Positions 16,530 to 24,093 of a stretch of 64,000 bases of DNA are shown one piece after another. Below the pieces are notes generated by a model. It was given only the letters and a program-made list of their open reading frames with translations. It searched no databases and was not told the origin of the DNA. The DNA comes from Paenibacillaceae bacterium GAS479 (GTDB taxonomy: Bacteria > Bacillota > Bacilli > Paenibacillales > Paenibacillaceae). The first letter of the stretch is position 1; each line of letters starts with the position of its first letter. The DNA is taken from assembly GCA_900105225.1 (NCBI GenBank), contig LT629764.1:446098-510097 (forward strand). The letters are read 5' to 3'. Both the position numbers and the translations under genes were made by a program.

Positions 16530-17363
16530 ATGAAGCCATTTCGATCTTTGACCTCCTGGCTGGCCGTCACAGCAGGCTCGCTGCTGATCGCGATCGCCTT
16601 CAATGTCCTGCTTATTCCTCAGCAACTGCTGAGCGGCGGCCTATCCGGGATATCCATGATGATCGGTTATCTTACCGGCAGCAATATCGGCTGGCTGTAT
16701 CTTGTCCTCAACATTCCTGTACTCGTATGGGGCTGGTTCTCGCTCGGTCGACGGTTCGTTGGGTGGAGCAGTTATTCCGTAGTGGCTGCCACCGTCTTCT
16801 TGCAACTGGTACCTGTTATTCCGCTAGCAAAAGATATTCTGCTTGCTTCTGTATTCGGCGGTTTGCTGCTCGGCTTCGGTACCGGACTTTGTCTTCGTGC
16901 AGGAGGCTCCTCCGGCGGTTTCGATATCGTCGCTTCCATCGTAAGCCGCAACAGGGATTTGCAGGTAGGCATGTTAATCTTCATTCTGAATGGCCTTGTG
17001 ATCGGCATTCTCGTCTTTTTCACCGGGAATTGGGATATCGCCCTTTACTCGCTTATCTCCATCTTTACGGCGGGCAAAATCGTTGACCTTATCCACATCC
17101 GCCATCACAAAGTTACCGCCTTCATCATCACCCAGAAAACCGATGAACTGCTAGCTCAAATGCTTGCTCGCCCTCGCGGAGTAACCGTCATAAGAACGAG
17201 AGGTGCTTTTTCTTCTCAGGAACATGATATGCTTATGACGGTGACAACCCGCTATGAGCTCGAAGAGCTGAAACTGATGGTTCGTAAACTAGATCCCAAA
17301 GCTTTCGTCAATATTGTGGAGACAGTTGGTGTCATGGGTGATTTCCGGCGTAACTCCGGTTAG
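16530..17363 (+). CDS. YitT-family membrane protein (DUF161/DUF2179)
   Basis: A 277-residue protein with five to six membrane helices (about 10-185) and a cytoplasmic C-terminal DUF2179 domain (about 195-270; TAFIITQKTDELLAQML). This is the YitT/YpjC group, proposed transporters of unknown substrate. I choose the ATG at 16530 because GGAGG lies five bases upstream; the frame is open further back to 16434 but that part lacks such a site and is not membrane-like. The GGSSGGFDI motif is typical. Confidence 0.85.
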   Translation: MKPFRSLTSWLAVTAGSLLIAIAFNVLLIPQQLLSGGLSGISMMIGYLTGSNIGWLYLVLNIPVLVWGWFSLGRRFVGWSSYSVVAATVFLQLVPVIPLAKDILLASVFGGLLLGFGTGLCLRAGGSSGGFDIVASIVSRNRDLQVGMLIFILNGLVIGILVFFTGNWDIALYSLISIFTAGKIVDLIHIRHHKVTAFIITQKTDELLAQMLARPRGVTVIRTRGAFSSQEHDMLMTVTTRYELEELKLMVRKLDPKAFVNIVETVGVMGDFRRNSG

Positions 17364-17513
17364 CTTCATCCCTCTGTATAAGGGTAAGCGCGGATTTATC
17401 GATGCCTCCCTTTCTTCTGCCAACAGCATAGGGTATACTGGTTTTATCCCGTAGTTCATTGTTTCATGCCCAGCGTTCTTGCCCTGATATCTCATGAGAA
17501 AGGGTGATGCAAG

Positions 17514-17708
17514 GTGGATATGGAAACGGTCAAACTCTCGAGGATTGTGGAAAAACTGGCACCTGAGCTTCATTCCTTCCTTACAACGCATGAGCTTGAT
17601 CTCAAGATTGTTCTCCGGGACGGATTTTCGGTTTTAGAGCCGGCTGACGCCATGGAGATCGTGCAGCAGAGCATTTGTGAATACCAGAAGCTTACGCTTT
17701 TGCATTAA
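17514..17708 (+). CDS. Small hypothetical protein
   Basis: A 64-residue acidic, mostly helical protein with no motif I recognise. It starts with GTG after AGAAAGGG at about 10 bases; an ATG two codons later is an alternative start. It sits alone between the YitT-like gene and a terminator, with codon use like its neighbours, so it is probably real. Confidence 0.55.
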   Translation: MDMETVKLSRIVEKLAPELHSFLTTHELDLKIVLRDGFSVLEPADAMEIVQQSICEYQKLTLLH

Positions 17709-17734
17709 TTGTTCTGCCGCTATGGCATGGACAG

Positions 17735-17765
17735 GGCCCGCCCTTGAGGCGGGCTTATTTATTTT
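17735..17765 (+). terminator. Terminator after the small hypothetical gene
   Basis: A GCCCGCC/GGCGGGC stem with a five-base loop is followed by TTATTTATTTT. Confidence 0.75.
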
Positions 17766-17856
17766 GAAGATTTATTTTATATCTCAAATTTCTTGTGTCA
17801 GAGGAGCCGTTATTGTTTTATAATTTCTAGAGACGATTACATAGGGAGAGAACAGA

Positions 17857-19047
17857 ATGGAAATGGTGTACACAACGATGTTGCTGCTTATGCAACTGCT
17901 TTCTGGAGGAACGGGACCGGAATCCGGAGCCTCACACCAAATGATGGCATCCTATATAAATGGGACCGCTGGCAAAACGATTGTCTCAGCACCAACGACA
18001 GCAGTCCAGCCTCCCGATGCCGGGGGCGGAACTTTCGTCAAAAAGGATCCACAGCCGGATGCACCGGAAGTAAAGGGCGTTTATGTCACTGCTCACAGCG
18101 CAGGCGGAGCAAGGCTGGAAAAGCTTTTGTCCCTGCTCAATCGCACCGAGCTCAACAGTATGGTCATCGACGTCAAGGATGACTTTGGCTACATCACTTA
18201 TCCTACGGATAATGCTGAGCTGCTGAAGATGGGCACAGCCAAAAAATACATCAAAGACATGCCGGCACTCATGACCAAACTGAAGGAAAATGATGTCTAT
18301 CCGATCGCGCGCATCGTCGTCTTCAAGGATACTATCCTTGCCGCGAAAAATCCCGAGCTCAGCTTCGTTCGCCAGGACGGAAGTGTATGGAAAAATGGCA
18401 AAGGTGATAGCTTCGTCAATCCCTACTCCAAGGAAGTTTGGGACTACAATATTGCCGTCGCCAAGGAAGCTGTCAAATTAGGCTTTAAGGAAATCCAGTT
18501 CGACTATGTCCGCTTCCCGGAAGGTTTTGAGAAAAAAGCTGACTCCTTGAAGTACACCAAAACGGATATTAGCCGTGTTGATGCGGTGGCCGGATTCGTC
18601 AAATATGCTCGCGAGCAAATGGCTGATCTTGGCGTCCGGGTATCCGTCGACATTTTCGGGTACGCGGCTTCCGTGCCTGCTGCCGAGGGCATCGGACAGG
18701 ACTTCGTGAAGATTTCCAAATATGTTGATGTCATTAGCCCTATGATTTATCCAAGCCACTACTCGACAGGCTGGTACGGCGCCAAAGCTCCTGACCGTGC
18801 ACCTTATGAGGTCATCAAAGGTTCCATGATAGACACGCACAAAAAACTGGATCCAATCGGCAGCCACAAGCCGGTCATTCGCCCCTGGATTCAAGACTTC
18901 ACGGCCAGTTGGCTCGGCAAGGGCAACTACATGAAGTATGGCAAAAATGAAGTCGAAGCTCAGATCAAAGCGCTGAATGATACCGGCGTGAAGGAATATC
19001 TGCTGTGGAATGCCGGCAACAACTATACGGAAGCAAATTATAAATAA
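17857..19047 (+). CDS. Putative glycoside hydrolase (DUF4015 family)
   Basis: A 396-residue protein with a short hydrophobic N-terminus (about 1-17) that may be a signal or anchor, then a linker, then a TIM-barrel-like DUF4015 domain from about residue 70 (VKGVYVTAHSAGG). Recognisable blocks are MVIDVKDDFGYITY, EIQFDYVRFPEG and DVISPMIYPSHY, with acidic residues at barrel strand ends. The family is annotated as putative glycosidase; no substrate is established. A TATAAT at 17819-17824 may be its promoter. It ends at a strong terminator. Confidence 0.82.
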   Translation: MEMVYTTMLLLMQLLSGGTGPESGASHQMMASYINGTAGKTIVSAPTTAVQPPDAGGGTFVKKDPQPDAPEVKGVYVTAHSAGGARLEKLLSLLNRTELNSMVIDVKDDFGYITYPTDNAELLKMGTAKKYIKDMPALMTKLKENDVYPIARIVVFKDTILAAKNPELSFVRQDGSVWKNGKGDSFVNPYSKEVWDYNIAVAKEAVKLGFKEIQFDYVRFPEGFEKKADSLKYTKTDISRVDAVAGFVKYAREQMADLGVRVSVDIFGYAASVPAAEGIGQDFVKISKYVDVISPMIYPSHYSTGWYGAKAPDRAPYEVIKGSMIDTHKKLDPIGSHKPVIRPWIQDFTASWLGKGNYMKYGKNEVEAQIKALNDTGVKEYLLWNAGNNYTEANYK

Positions 19048-19083
19048 AGGTTTTGGCACTTATTCAAACTTCATGATTAACTG

Positions 19084-19140
19084 TAAAAAAGGGCCCTCCC
19101 GCAAATCATCATTAGATGACTTGTGGGAGGGCCCTTTTTG
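19084..19140. terminator. Strong bidirectional terminator with an extended stem
   Basis: A long palindrome: AAAAAGGGCCCTCCC pairs with GGGAGGGCCCTTTTT, and the inner part CAAATCATC/GATGACTTG pairs around the apex ATTA. It follows the DUF4015 gene and faces the DUF3906 gene. Its apex (TTAGATGAC) is shared with the hairpin at 56012-56072. Confidence 0.85.
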
Positions 19141-19196
19141 CGTGAAACAATTACCCCAGCGCTCCTTACCAGCAATCGCAGGACTGGCCTACGGTA

Positions 19197-19400
19197 CTAA
19201 CCTTCGATCAGGTAGCCGCTGCCGGGGTCTGTGCGTTTCTTTTCGACAATTGCGATTGACTGGAGCTCTGGCATATGAAGATAATGACGCTGCACATGGC
19301 TTTCGACGTAAGAGAAGGCTTTCTCATCGGTAGCAGCCAGCACGATCAGATGAGCTTGCTTGCCTTCAGGCAGCTGAAGCTCGATTTTGTATAGGAACAA
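19197..19400 (-). CDS. DUF3906-type small protein
   Basis: A 67-residue protein (MFLYKIELQLPEG... GSGYLIEG) that looks like the DUF3906 family of Bacillales, with an alpha/beta layout and a conserved VEKKR-GSGY ending. It begins 20 bases after the pfkA stop on the same strand and is probably cotranscribed with it. No function is known. Confidence 0.65.
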   Translation of the reverse strand: MFLYKIELQLPEGKQAHLIVLAATDEKAFSYVESHVQRHYLHMPELQSIAIVEKKRTDPGSGYLIEG

Positions 19401-19420
19401 GGCTTGATCTCCTCTGCAGC

Positions 19421-20389
19421 TTATTGGGAAAGACGCAGTGCCAGGTCGTAAAGCTCCATGTTGAACGGCTTTTTGGTGTTGACGACCAAATCAATGTCGG
19501 TAGCAACCAGTTCACCCTTGATGATGCCGCAAGACTTGGCGGATTGGCCATCCATCAGTTGACGGACTGCAAAATCACCCAGTTGGCTAGCTAGAACCCG
19601 ATCGTTATGCGTCGGTGAACCGCCGCGCTGGATATGTCCCAAAACCGTAACGCGCGGGTCAATGTTGCAGCAACCGGTAATGTGATTCGCCACATCCTGG
19701 CCTCTGCCTGCGCCTTCTGCGACGATGATAATACTATGACGTTTGCCATGTTTGAAGTTATCTTGCATACGACGGGAAACTTCGTCCAGATCGTAAGGAA
19801 CTTCAGGTACGAGAATAGTTTCAGCACCGCTGGCCAAACCGGCATATAGGGCGATGTCGCCACAGTGCCGCCCCATTACTTCAACGATCGAGGAGCGCTC
19901 ATGCGAGGTCATCGTGTCGCGAAGCTTATTGATGGCGTCAACAACAATACTGACTGCGGTATCAAAGCCGATTGTAAAATCGGTAAACGCAATGTCGTTG
20001 TCGATCGTGCCTGGAAGAGTCATTGTTTTGATACCGAGCTTGCTCAGCTTGTTCGCACCTTGGTAGGAACCGTCGCCGCCAATGACGACCAAGCCGTCGA
20101 TGCCACGCTCACGGAGCACATCTGCCCCCTTCTGCTGGCCCTCTGGCGTCAAGAACTCCTTACAGCGAGCCGTTTGCAAAATGGTGCCGCCGCGTTGAAT
20201 GATGTCACCGACGCTGCGCAGATCCATCGGGCGAAGATCATCGTTGATCAGTCCCTGATAACCGCGCTGCACTCCGTATACTTCCAGGCCGTGATACAAT
20301 GCGCTCCGCACGACAGCACGTACAGCTGCATTCATACCTTGTGAATCTCCGCCGCTCGTAAGGACGGCAATTGATTTGACTGCTGACAT
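19421..20389 (-). CDS. pfkA: ATP-dependent 6-phosphofructokinase
   Basis: A 322-residue glycolytic enzyme that phosphorylates fructose 6-phosphate. Key blocks are LTSGGDSQGMN at the N-terminus, GGDGSYQG (ATP-type glycine), PGTIDNDI with the catalytic aspartate, and GHIQRGGSPTHNDR. The ATG at 20387-20389 has GGAGGACCTACTT upstream; an in-frame start five codons earlier overlaps that site and is less likely. Unlike B. subtilis, pyk is not adjacent: it lies about 37 kb away in this window. Confidence 0.95.
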   Translation of the reverse strand: MSAVKSIAVLTSGGDSQGMNAAVRAVVRSALYHGLEVYGVQRGYQGLINDDLRPMDLRSVGDIIQRGGTILQTARCKEFLTPEGQQKGADVLRERGIDGLVVIGGDGSYQGANKLSKLGIKTMTLPGTIDNDIAFTDFTIGFDTAVSIVVDAINKLRDTMTSHERSSIVEVMGRHCGDIALYAGLASGAETILVPEVPYDLDEVSRRMQDNFKHGKRHSIIIVAEGAGRGQDVANHITGCCNIDPRVTVLGHIQRGGSPTHNDRVLASQLGDFAVRQLMDGQSAKSCGIIKGELVATDIDLVVNTKKPFNMELYDLALRLSQ

Positions 20390-20449
20390 AAGTAGGTCCT
20401 CCAATGACGCTATATTTATTTAATAAAATGGATAAAACAAATTCATGGG

Positions 20450-21532
20450 TTATGCCCGAATTCGACGAATCCAGACGCTGTTAACTCTAAAAAACAGACG
20501 GGCCAGCGTACTGCGCTTCATCAAGGAGCGGGTAACCTGCTTCACATCTCCTTGCTCACCCACCTTGGGATCAGACAAGTAGAGAGCGAGCAACCCCTCC
20601 ACGATCAGTCGATGAAAACCGGGGTCTGGCAAAAGACGGATGTCTTCGCGAGCTCGCTCTACAATCATCCCCATTCGCTGCGCTGCTTCTTCCGTATCTC
20701 TATAGTAATTGCAGAAGTTAAGGTCACCGCCGACGCGGTCCTCCTCCTGGTCAATGAGATAGTCAAGCAGAATATGCAAGCTGCACACATAAGGAAAATA
20801 ACATTTGCGTACTGCGGAAGCTCGTTCAGGTGTCAGCCCAGGATCGGCAGCCGCAGTAAAAAGAGCAAACATACCGAGCGTGGAGCCTGTTGCCGCTGCG
20901 AATTCATTCCAGCGAAGCTCCGGGTATTCTTCCTTATGCTGCTCCCACCAGTCTAGAAGCTTGTCCTCGCGCAGATCCTTGTGGATATGCTTATACACTT
21001 GCAAATCGCCATAAAGCGATACAAGGCGGCTGACCTCTGGCTGAGCCGCAGCATAACCGGGCAGTTGACGAACCTGTTTTTGACAAGTGCGCACAAGATG
21101 GTGGAGATAACCTCCATCATCTTGTTCCTTACGCAAGGCATAGTAATTCGTCAGCTCTGCAAAAGGATCAACCGCATCCAGCATGGAGCGATGCAGCAAG
21201 CGAAAATCATCGGCATCCAGCGAAGTGCTGCGGTCGCAGAGATTGTCCAAATAATCGCTGATCGTCTGAAGCGCTACGATAAGCGGCAACAGCAGATCGC
21301 GATTATTGGGATCCAGAATCGCATAAACAGAGCCGCCCTGACAATGGAAACGTTTGTCTGCCATACTGGCCAGTGCCTGGGTCTGCAGCTCCGGATCTGG
21401 AATTCTTAACGCACGCTGCCTCAGCGCCTCCAATTCGGCCGATACACCTGGAAGCACATAACGGTACACGCGATACATCATACTAATCGGCTTGGAAGGG
21501 GCCTTAACCGTCCCTATCGCCCGTTCATTCAT
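20450..21532 (-). CDS. ytpB: Tetraprenyl-beta-curcumene synthase (YtpB, DUF2600)
   Basis: A 360-residue class I terpene cyclase-like enzyme. In B. subtilis YtpB converts tetraprenyl diphosphate to tetraprenyl-beta-curcumene, the precursor of sporulenes in spores. Acidic motifs SDYLDNLCDR (about 92-101) and DYLIDQEEDRVGG (about 258-270) should bind metal and diphosphate in place of the classical DDxxD/NSE pair. It lies 23 bases behind the 105-residue hypothetical gene on the same strand. Only a weak G-rich ribosome site precedes it, suggesting translational coupling. Confidence 0.88.
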   Translation of the reverse strand: MNERAIGTVKAPSKPISMMYRVYRYVLPGVSAELEALRQRALRIPDPELQTQALASMADKRFHCQGGSVYAILDPNNRDLLLPLIVALQTISDYLDNLCDRSTSLDADDFRLLHRSMLDAVDPFAELTNYYALRKEQDDGGYLHHLVRTCQKQVRQLPGYAAAQPEVSRLVSLYGDLQVYKHIHKDLREDKLLDWWEQHKEEYPELRWNEFAAATGSTLGMFALFTAAADPGLTPERASAVRKCYFPYVCSLHILLDYLIDQEEDRVGGDLNFCNYYRDTEEAAQRMGMIVERAREDIRLLPDPGFHRLIVEGLLALYLSDPKVGEQGDVKQVTRSLMKRSTLARLFFRVNSVWIRRIRA

Positions 21533-21555
21533 CCTTGGCGCCCCCTATGGCTGTC

Positions 21556-21873
21556 TTAGGAATGGCGCCGCTGTTCAATCTCCTGATTGACGCGGTACCA
21601 AATATGCAGTTCATTAATTCGGCTAGCCAACTCAGCAATATCGGAATTGAGCTTGCAGGAGCGGACAAAATCGTCTTCTTCATCCAGCATCCCCTGATTG
21701 AGGATGATCTCACGCTCCAGCGCGAAGATGACATCTGGAATACGGCCGCGGATCAATTCCCATTGCTCCACAATCCCCATCTGCTCCGTGACGTCATACT
21801 GCTCCCACTCCCGGTCGAGGATCGGCAGAGGTATTCCGAGTCTATCATCCGTTCGGAAATATCGGTTCCTCAT
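21556..21873 (-). CDS. Hypothetical protein upstream of ytpB
   Basis: A 105-residue protein rich in acidic and aromatic residues, probably mostly helical, with no signal peptide, membrane helix or motif I can name. The ATG at 21871-21873 has TGGAGG eight bases upstream, which favours it over the in-frame ATG nine codons earlier. It directly precedes ytpB in the same orientation and is likely cotranscribed, so it may be linked to the sporulation-related terpenoid step; that link is inference. Confidence 0.65.
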   Translation of the reverse strand: MRNRYFRTDDRLGIPLPILDREWEQYDVTEQMGIVEQWELIRGRIPDVIFALEREIILNQGMLDEEDDFVRSCKLNSDIAELASRINELHIWYRVNQEIEQRRHS

Positions 21874-22075
21874 GGTAAACCTCCATTGATACTTTACCAT
21901 CCTGATGCCCTAAAATCCAGTGTCGAAGCCGAAAACGATACCCATCCTTATAGTCGTAAATACAAACCTTTCAGGCTGTGTAAGCAATCGGTGACGCTTG
22001 CGCTCGACTGGCTAGAACCCAGAAATAGCTCATGGCCAGATGTTGCAGTCAAATGGTACTGTTTTATAATATCTA

Positions 22076-22111
22076 TGTAAAAAAATAAGGTCCCTAGGCT
22101 AGGGACCTTAC
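22076..22111 (-). terminator. Terminator of the cold-shock gene
   Basis: On the minus strand AAGGTCCCTAG-CCTAGGGACCTT forms a near-perfect palindrome followed by ATTTTTTTA, about 36 bases after the cold-shock stop. Confidence 0.85.
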
Positions 22112-22146
22112 TTCCTCTATTATAAGCGAATCCGCCAAAGCGGTTC

Positions 22147-22344
22147 TTATAATTTGACTACGTTAGCTGCTTGAGGACCGCGGTTGCCGTCCGTGATGTC
22201 GAATTCAACTTCTTGGCCTTCGTCCAGGGACTTGAAGCCTTCGGATTGAATTGCAGAGAAGTGAACGAATACGTCTTCGCCGTTCTCAACTTGAATGAAG
22301 CCGTAACCTTTTTCTGCGTTAAACCACTTAACTGTTCCTTTCAA
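22147..22344 (-). CDS. Cold-shock protein (CspA/CspB family)
   Basis: A 65-residue single-domain cold-shock protein that binds single-stranded RNA and DNA and melts mRNA structure. RNP1 (KGYGFI) and RNP2 (VFVHF) are intact, and the protein is full length for the family. A strong AGGAGG site lies about ten bases ahead of the ATG. It is monocistronic. Whether it is cold-induced or constitutive cannot be told, since the upstream leader is short. Confidence 0.95.
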   Translation of the reverse strand: MKGTVKWFNAEKGYGFIQVENGEDVFVHFSAIQSEGFKSLDEGQEVEFDITDGNRGPQAANVVKL

Positions 22345-22459
22345 ATGAACAACCTCCTAAAATGACGCTGCTTGAAGCAGCGAATAAGCCCATTATACAC
22401 CTGCAACGAATCAATTGCAATGAGTTCAATTCCGTTATATCCATTCTTTACCTGTAAGC

Positions 22460-23224
22460 TTATCCCAATCGAGGCATTCGAATTTCTAGTCCTTGCACCG
22501 ATTCTGGAAGGAACGGCAGACCGGAACGGAAAAAGGTCGGTTCCCCACCCGCAGTGCGAATCGCTTCAAGCAGCGCATCCATTCCACTGATCTCTTCGCT
22601 GCGCAGAGATAGGAGCGGGTACACGAGCACACGGCCTCCAGGTCGGCAGATCCGCATCATTTCCAGCAATGAATCTCGATGGAATTCAATTCCGAATTGT
22701 TCTGCATATAGAAAAAGGAAATGACTGCACAGCACTAAATCGAAAACGCTATCTGGCATCGGCAGCCTGGGCAGCGAAGCAGCTACATAACGCCCTTCGG
22801 CAGCCCCACGCTTCCGGTCAGCATGACAAATCCCCAGCGAATCCAAGCGATTACGCTTGTGCCGCTCCAAATCGCCATAAAAGCTCCAGTCGTATTTCTC
22901 CTTAAGCGCATCAAGCTTGGCCGTCGAGACGTCGATCTCCAGCCTGGCGGATGCCTCCCAAACGGTCAAAGGCTCCCCATACCTAGGATCGAATGCATAA
23001 GCATCCGCCCCATGTTCCCGCGCACTTGCCGAAAATGACGAGGCTCCTGCAGCGATATCGGCTAAACGCAGCCCTTTCAAGGATTGTGCATGAAGTCCGA
23101 ACATAGCCTCATACTCTGCGAAGCTCCGGCAGGTCATTGCTACTCCCGATTGCTCGTAAAAATTCTTATTCAACTGTTCTGTCACTTGCTCCACTCTCCT
23201 CAGCTCATCTTCCCCGGCGATCAC
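22460..23224 (-). CDS. Class I SAM-dependent methyltransferase
   Basis: A 254-residue protein with a Rossmann-type methyltransferase core. Motif I is LADIAAGASSFSASA (about 54-68), an acidic residue ends the next strand (YAFDPRYG), and motif IV/post-I features are VFDLVLCSHFLFLYAE and RPGGRVLVYPLL. The atypical motif I (AAGASSF rather than GxGxG) suggests a divergent subgroup. The substrate is unknown. It is single and divergent from the small gene at 23371. Confidence 0.75.
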   Translation of the reverse strand: MIAGEDELRRVEQVTEQLNKNFYEQSGVAMTCRSFAEYEAMFGLHAQSLKGLRLADIAAGASSFSASAREHGADAYAFDPRYGEPLTVWEASARLEIDVSTAKLDALKEKYDWSFYGDLERHKRNRLDSLGICHADRKRGAAEGRYVAASLPRLPMPDSVFDLVLCSHFLFLYAEQFGIEFHRDSLLEMMRICRPGGRVLVYPLLSLRSEEISGMDALLEAIRTAGGEPTFFRSGLPFLPESVQGLEIRMPRLG

Positions 23225-23370
23225 GCGTCGCCGGCAGAATTCCCTTCCCAGTCCATTTTCACATTGGAAAAGAGAATATCATTATCTTAAACCGCATTTC
23301 GGTTGCTTTACAATGTTTTTTAGCGATATGATGAAGGGATAGCAAACCAGACCCGAGGAGGAGCATCATC

Positions 23371-23604
23371 GTGATTAAGAAAAACCTGATCTATAAGACT
23401 GACAAATACAATATGTTGAATGTTGAGGTTCACGGCAAAACCATCATCGCCAGAGAGATTTCCGATCAGTGGGGAGAAGAATGCCATACCTTTCTCAGCC
23501 GGCCTGAGCTGATGCACTGGGCGGGAAACCATTTTAAACCCGAGAACTTTATAGGTCGCGAAGAAGAGCTTGAGACGATCATGCAAAATTTGCGCGACGT
23601 TTAA
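23371..23604 (+). CDS. Small hypothetical protein
   Basis: A 77-residue mixed alpha/beta protein with no known motif. It begins with GTG seven bases after CGAGGAGGAG, a very good ribosome site, and ends 87 bases before the next small gene. The segments KTIIAREISDQWGEE and HWAGNHFKPENF look like a conserved soluble domain rather than random sequence. Function unknown. Confidence 0.65.
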   Translation: MIKKNLIYKTDKYNMLNVEVHGKTIIAREISDQWGEECHTFLSRPELMHWAGNHFKPENFIGREEELETIMQNLRDV

Positions 23605-23691
23605 GCCACTTCAAGAAGGAGTAACACCTGTATTTCTCGAAGTATTCGCATCACGCGGATAGAATTGAACAGATGGAGGAAATAACACCCG

Positions 23692-23871
23692 ATGGACACG
23701 ACCAACGCTGTCATATTCATCATCGCCAGCTTCTGCCTGGCGGCAATCGTCCTTATGAAGCGCGACCAGCTGCCGGAGCGACTGAAACGCCCGCTGGCCA
23801 TCTCGGCCATCGTTATGGTGTCGATTTCTTTTGTGGTTTTGGTTGCGTCCTTTTTTACATTGGGAACATAA
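23692..23871 (+). CDS. Small two-helix membrane protein
   Basis: This 59-residue protein has two hydrophobic helices (about 5-21 and 35-56) joined by a basic loop KRDQLPERLKR, so both ends probably face outward. GGAGGA lies 11 bases before the ATG. It ends 57 bases before the first possible start of pepF. I know no family for it. Confidence 0.65.
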   Translation: MDTTNAVIFIIASFCLAAIVLMKRDQLPERLKRPLAISAIVMVSISFVVLVASFFTLGT

Positions 23872-23928
23872 GGAGAGCCTGCAGCAGCCATACTAGAGGG
23901 AATTCTATTCTTTCTGGAGGCCTATCTC

Positions 23929-24093
23929 ATGAAATGGTTGCCCCTGCTGCTCTCGCTAAGCCTACTTCCCGGGTCCCAAACTTACGGCCCGGCAAGCGGT
24001 CAGCCGATGTTGCCACCAGTCCGCCTCAGCCCTGTGGCTTCCGCCCAGGCTGCAGAAGCAGCCCATCTCTCTAACCCGACAAGGAGGTCTACT
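23929..24093 (+). other. In-frame signal-peptide-like extension of pepF
   Basis: An ATG at 23929, eight bases after CTGGAGG, opens a reading frame that runs without a stop into pepF. Its 55 codons encode a short basic start, a Leu-rich hydrophobic core (LPLLLSLSLL) and alanine-rich candidate cleavage sites (ASAQA, AQAAEA). This looks like a signal peptide, so a secreted form of PepF may be made in addition to the cytoplasmic one. Confidence 0.5.

Noticed and set aside
21535-22080. Open frame of 181 codons on the plus strand
   Set aside because: It is antisense to the 105-residue hypothetical gene, which has a strong ribosome site and natural composition; the plus frame has none.
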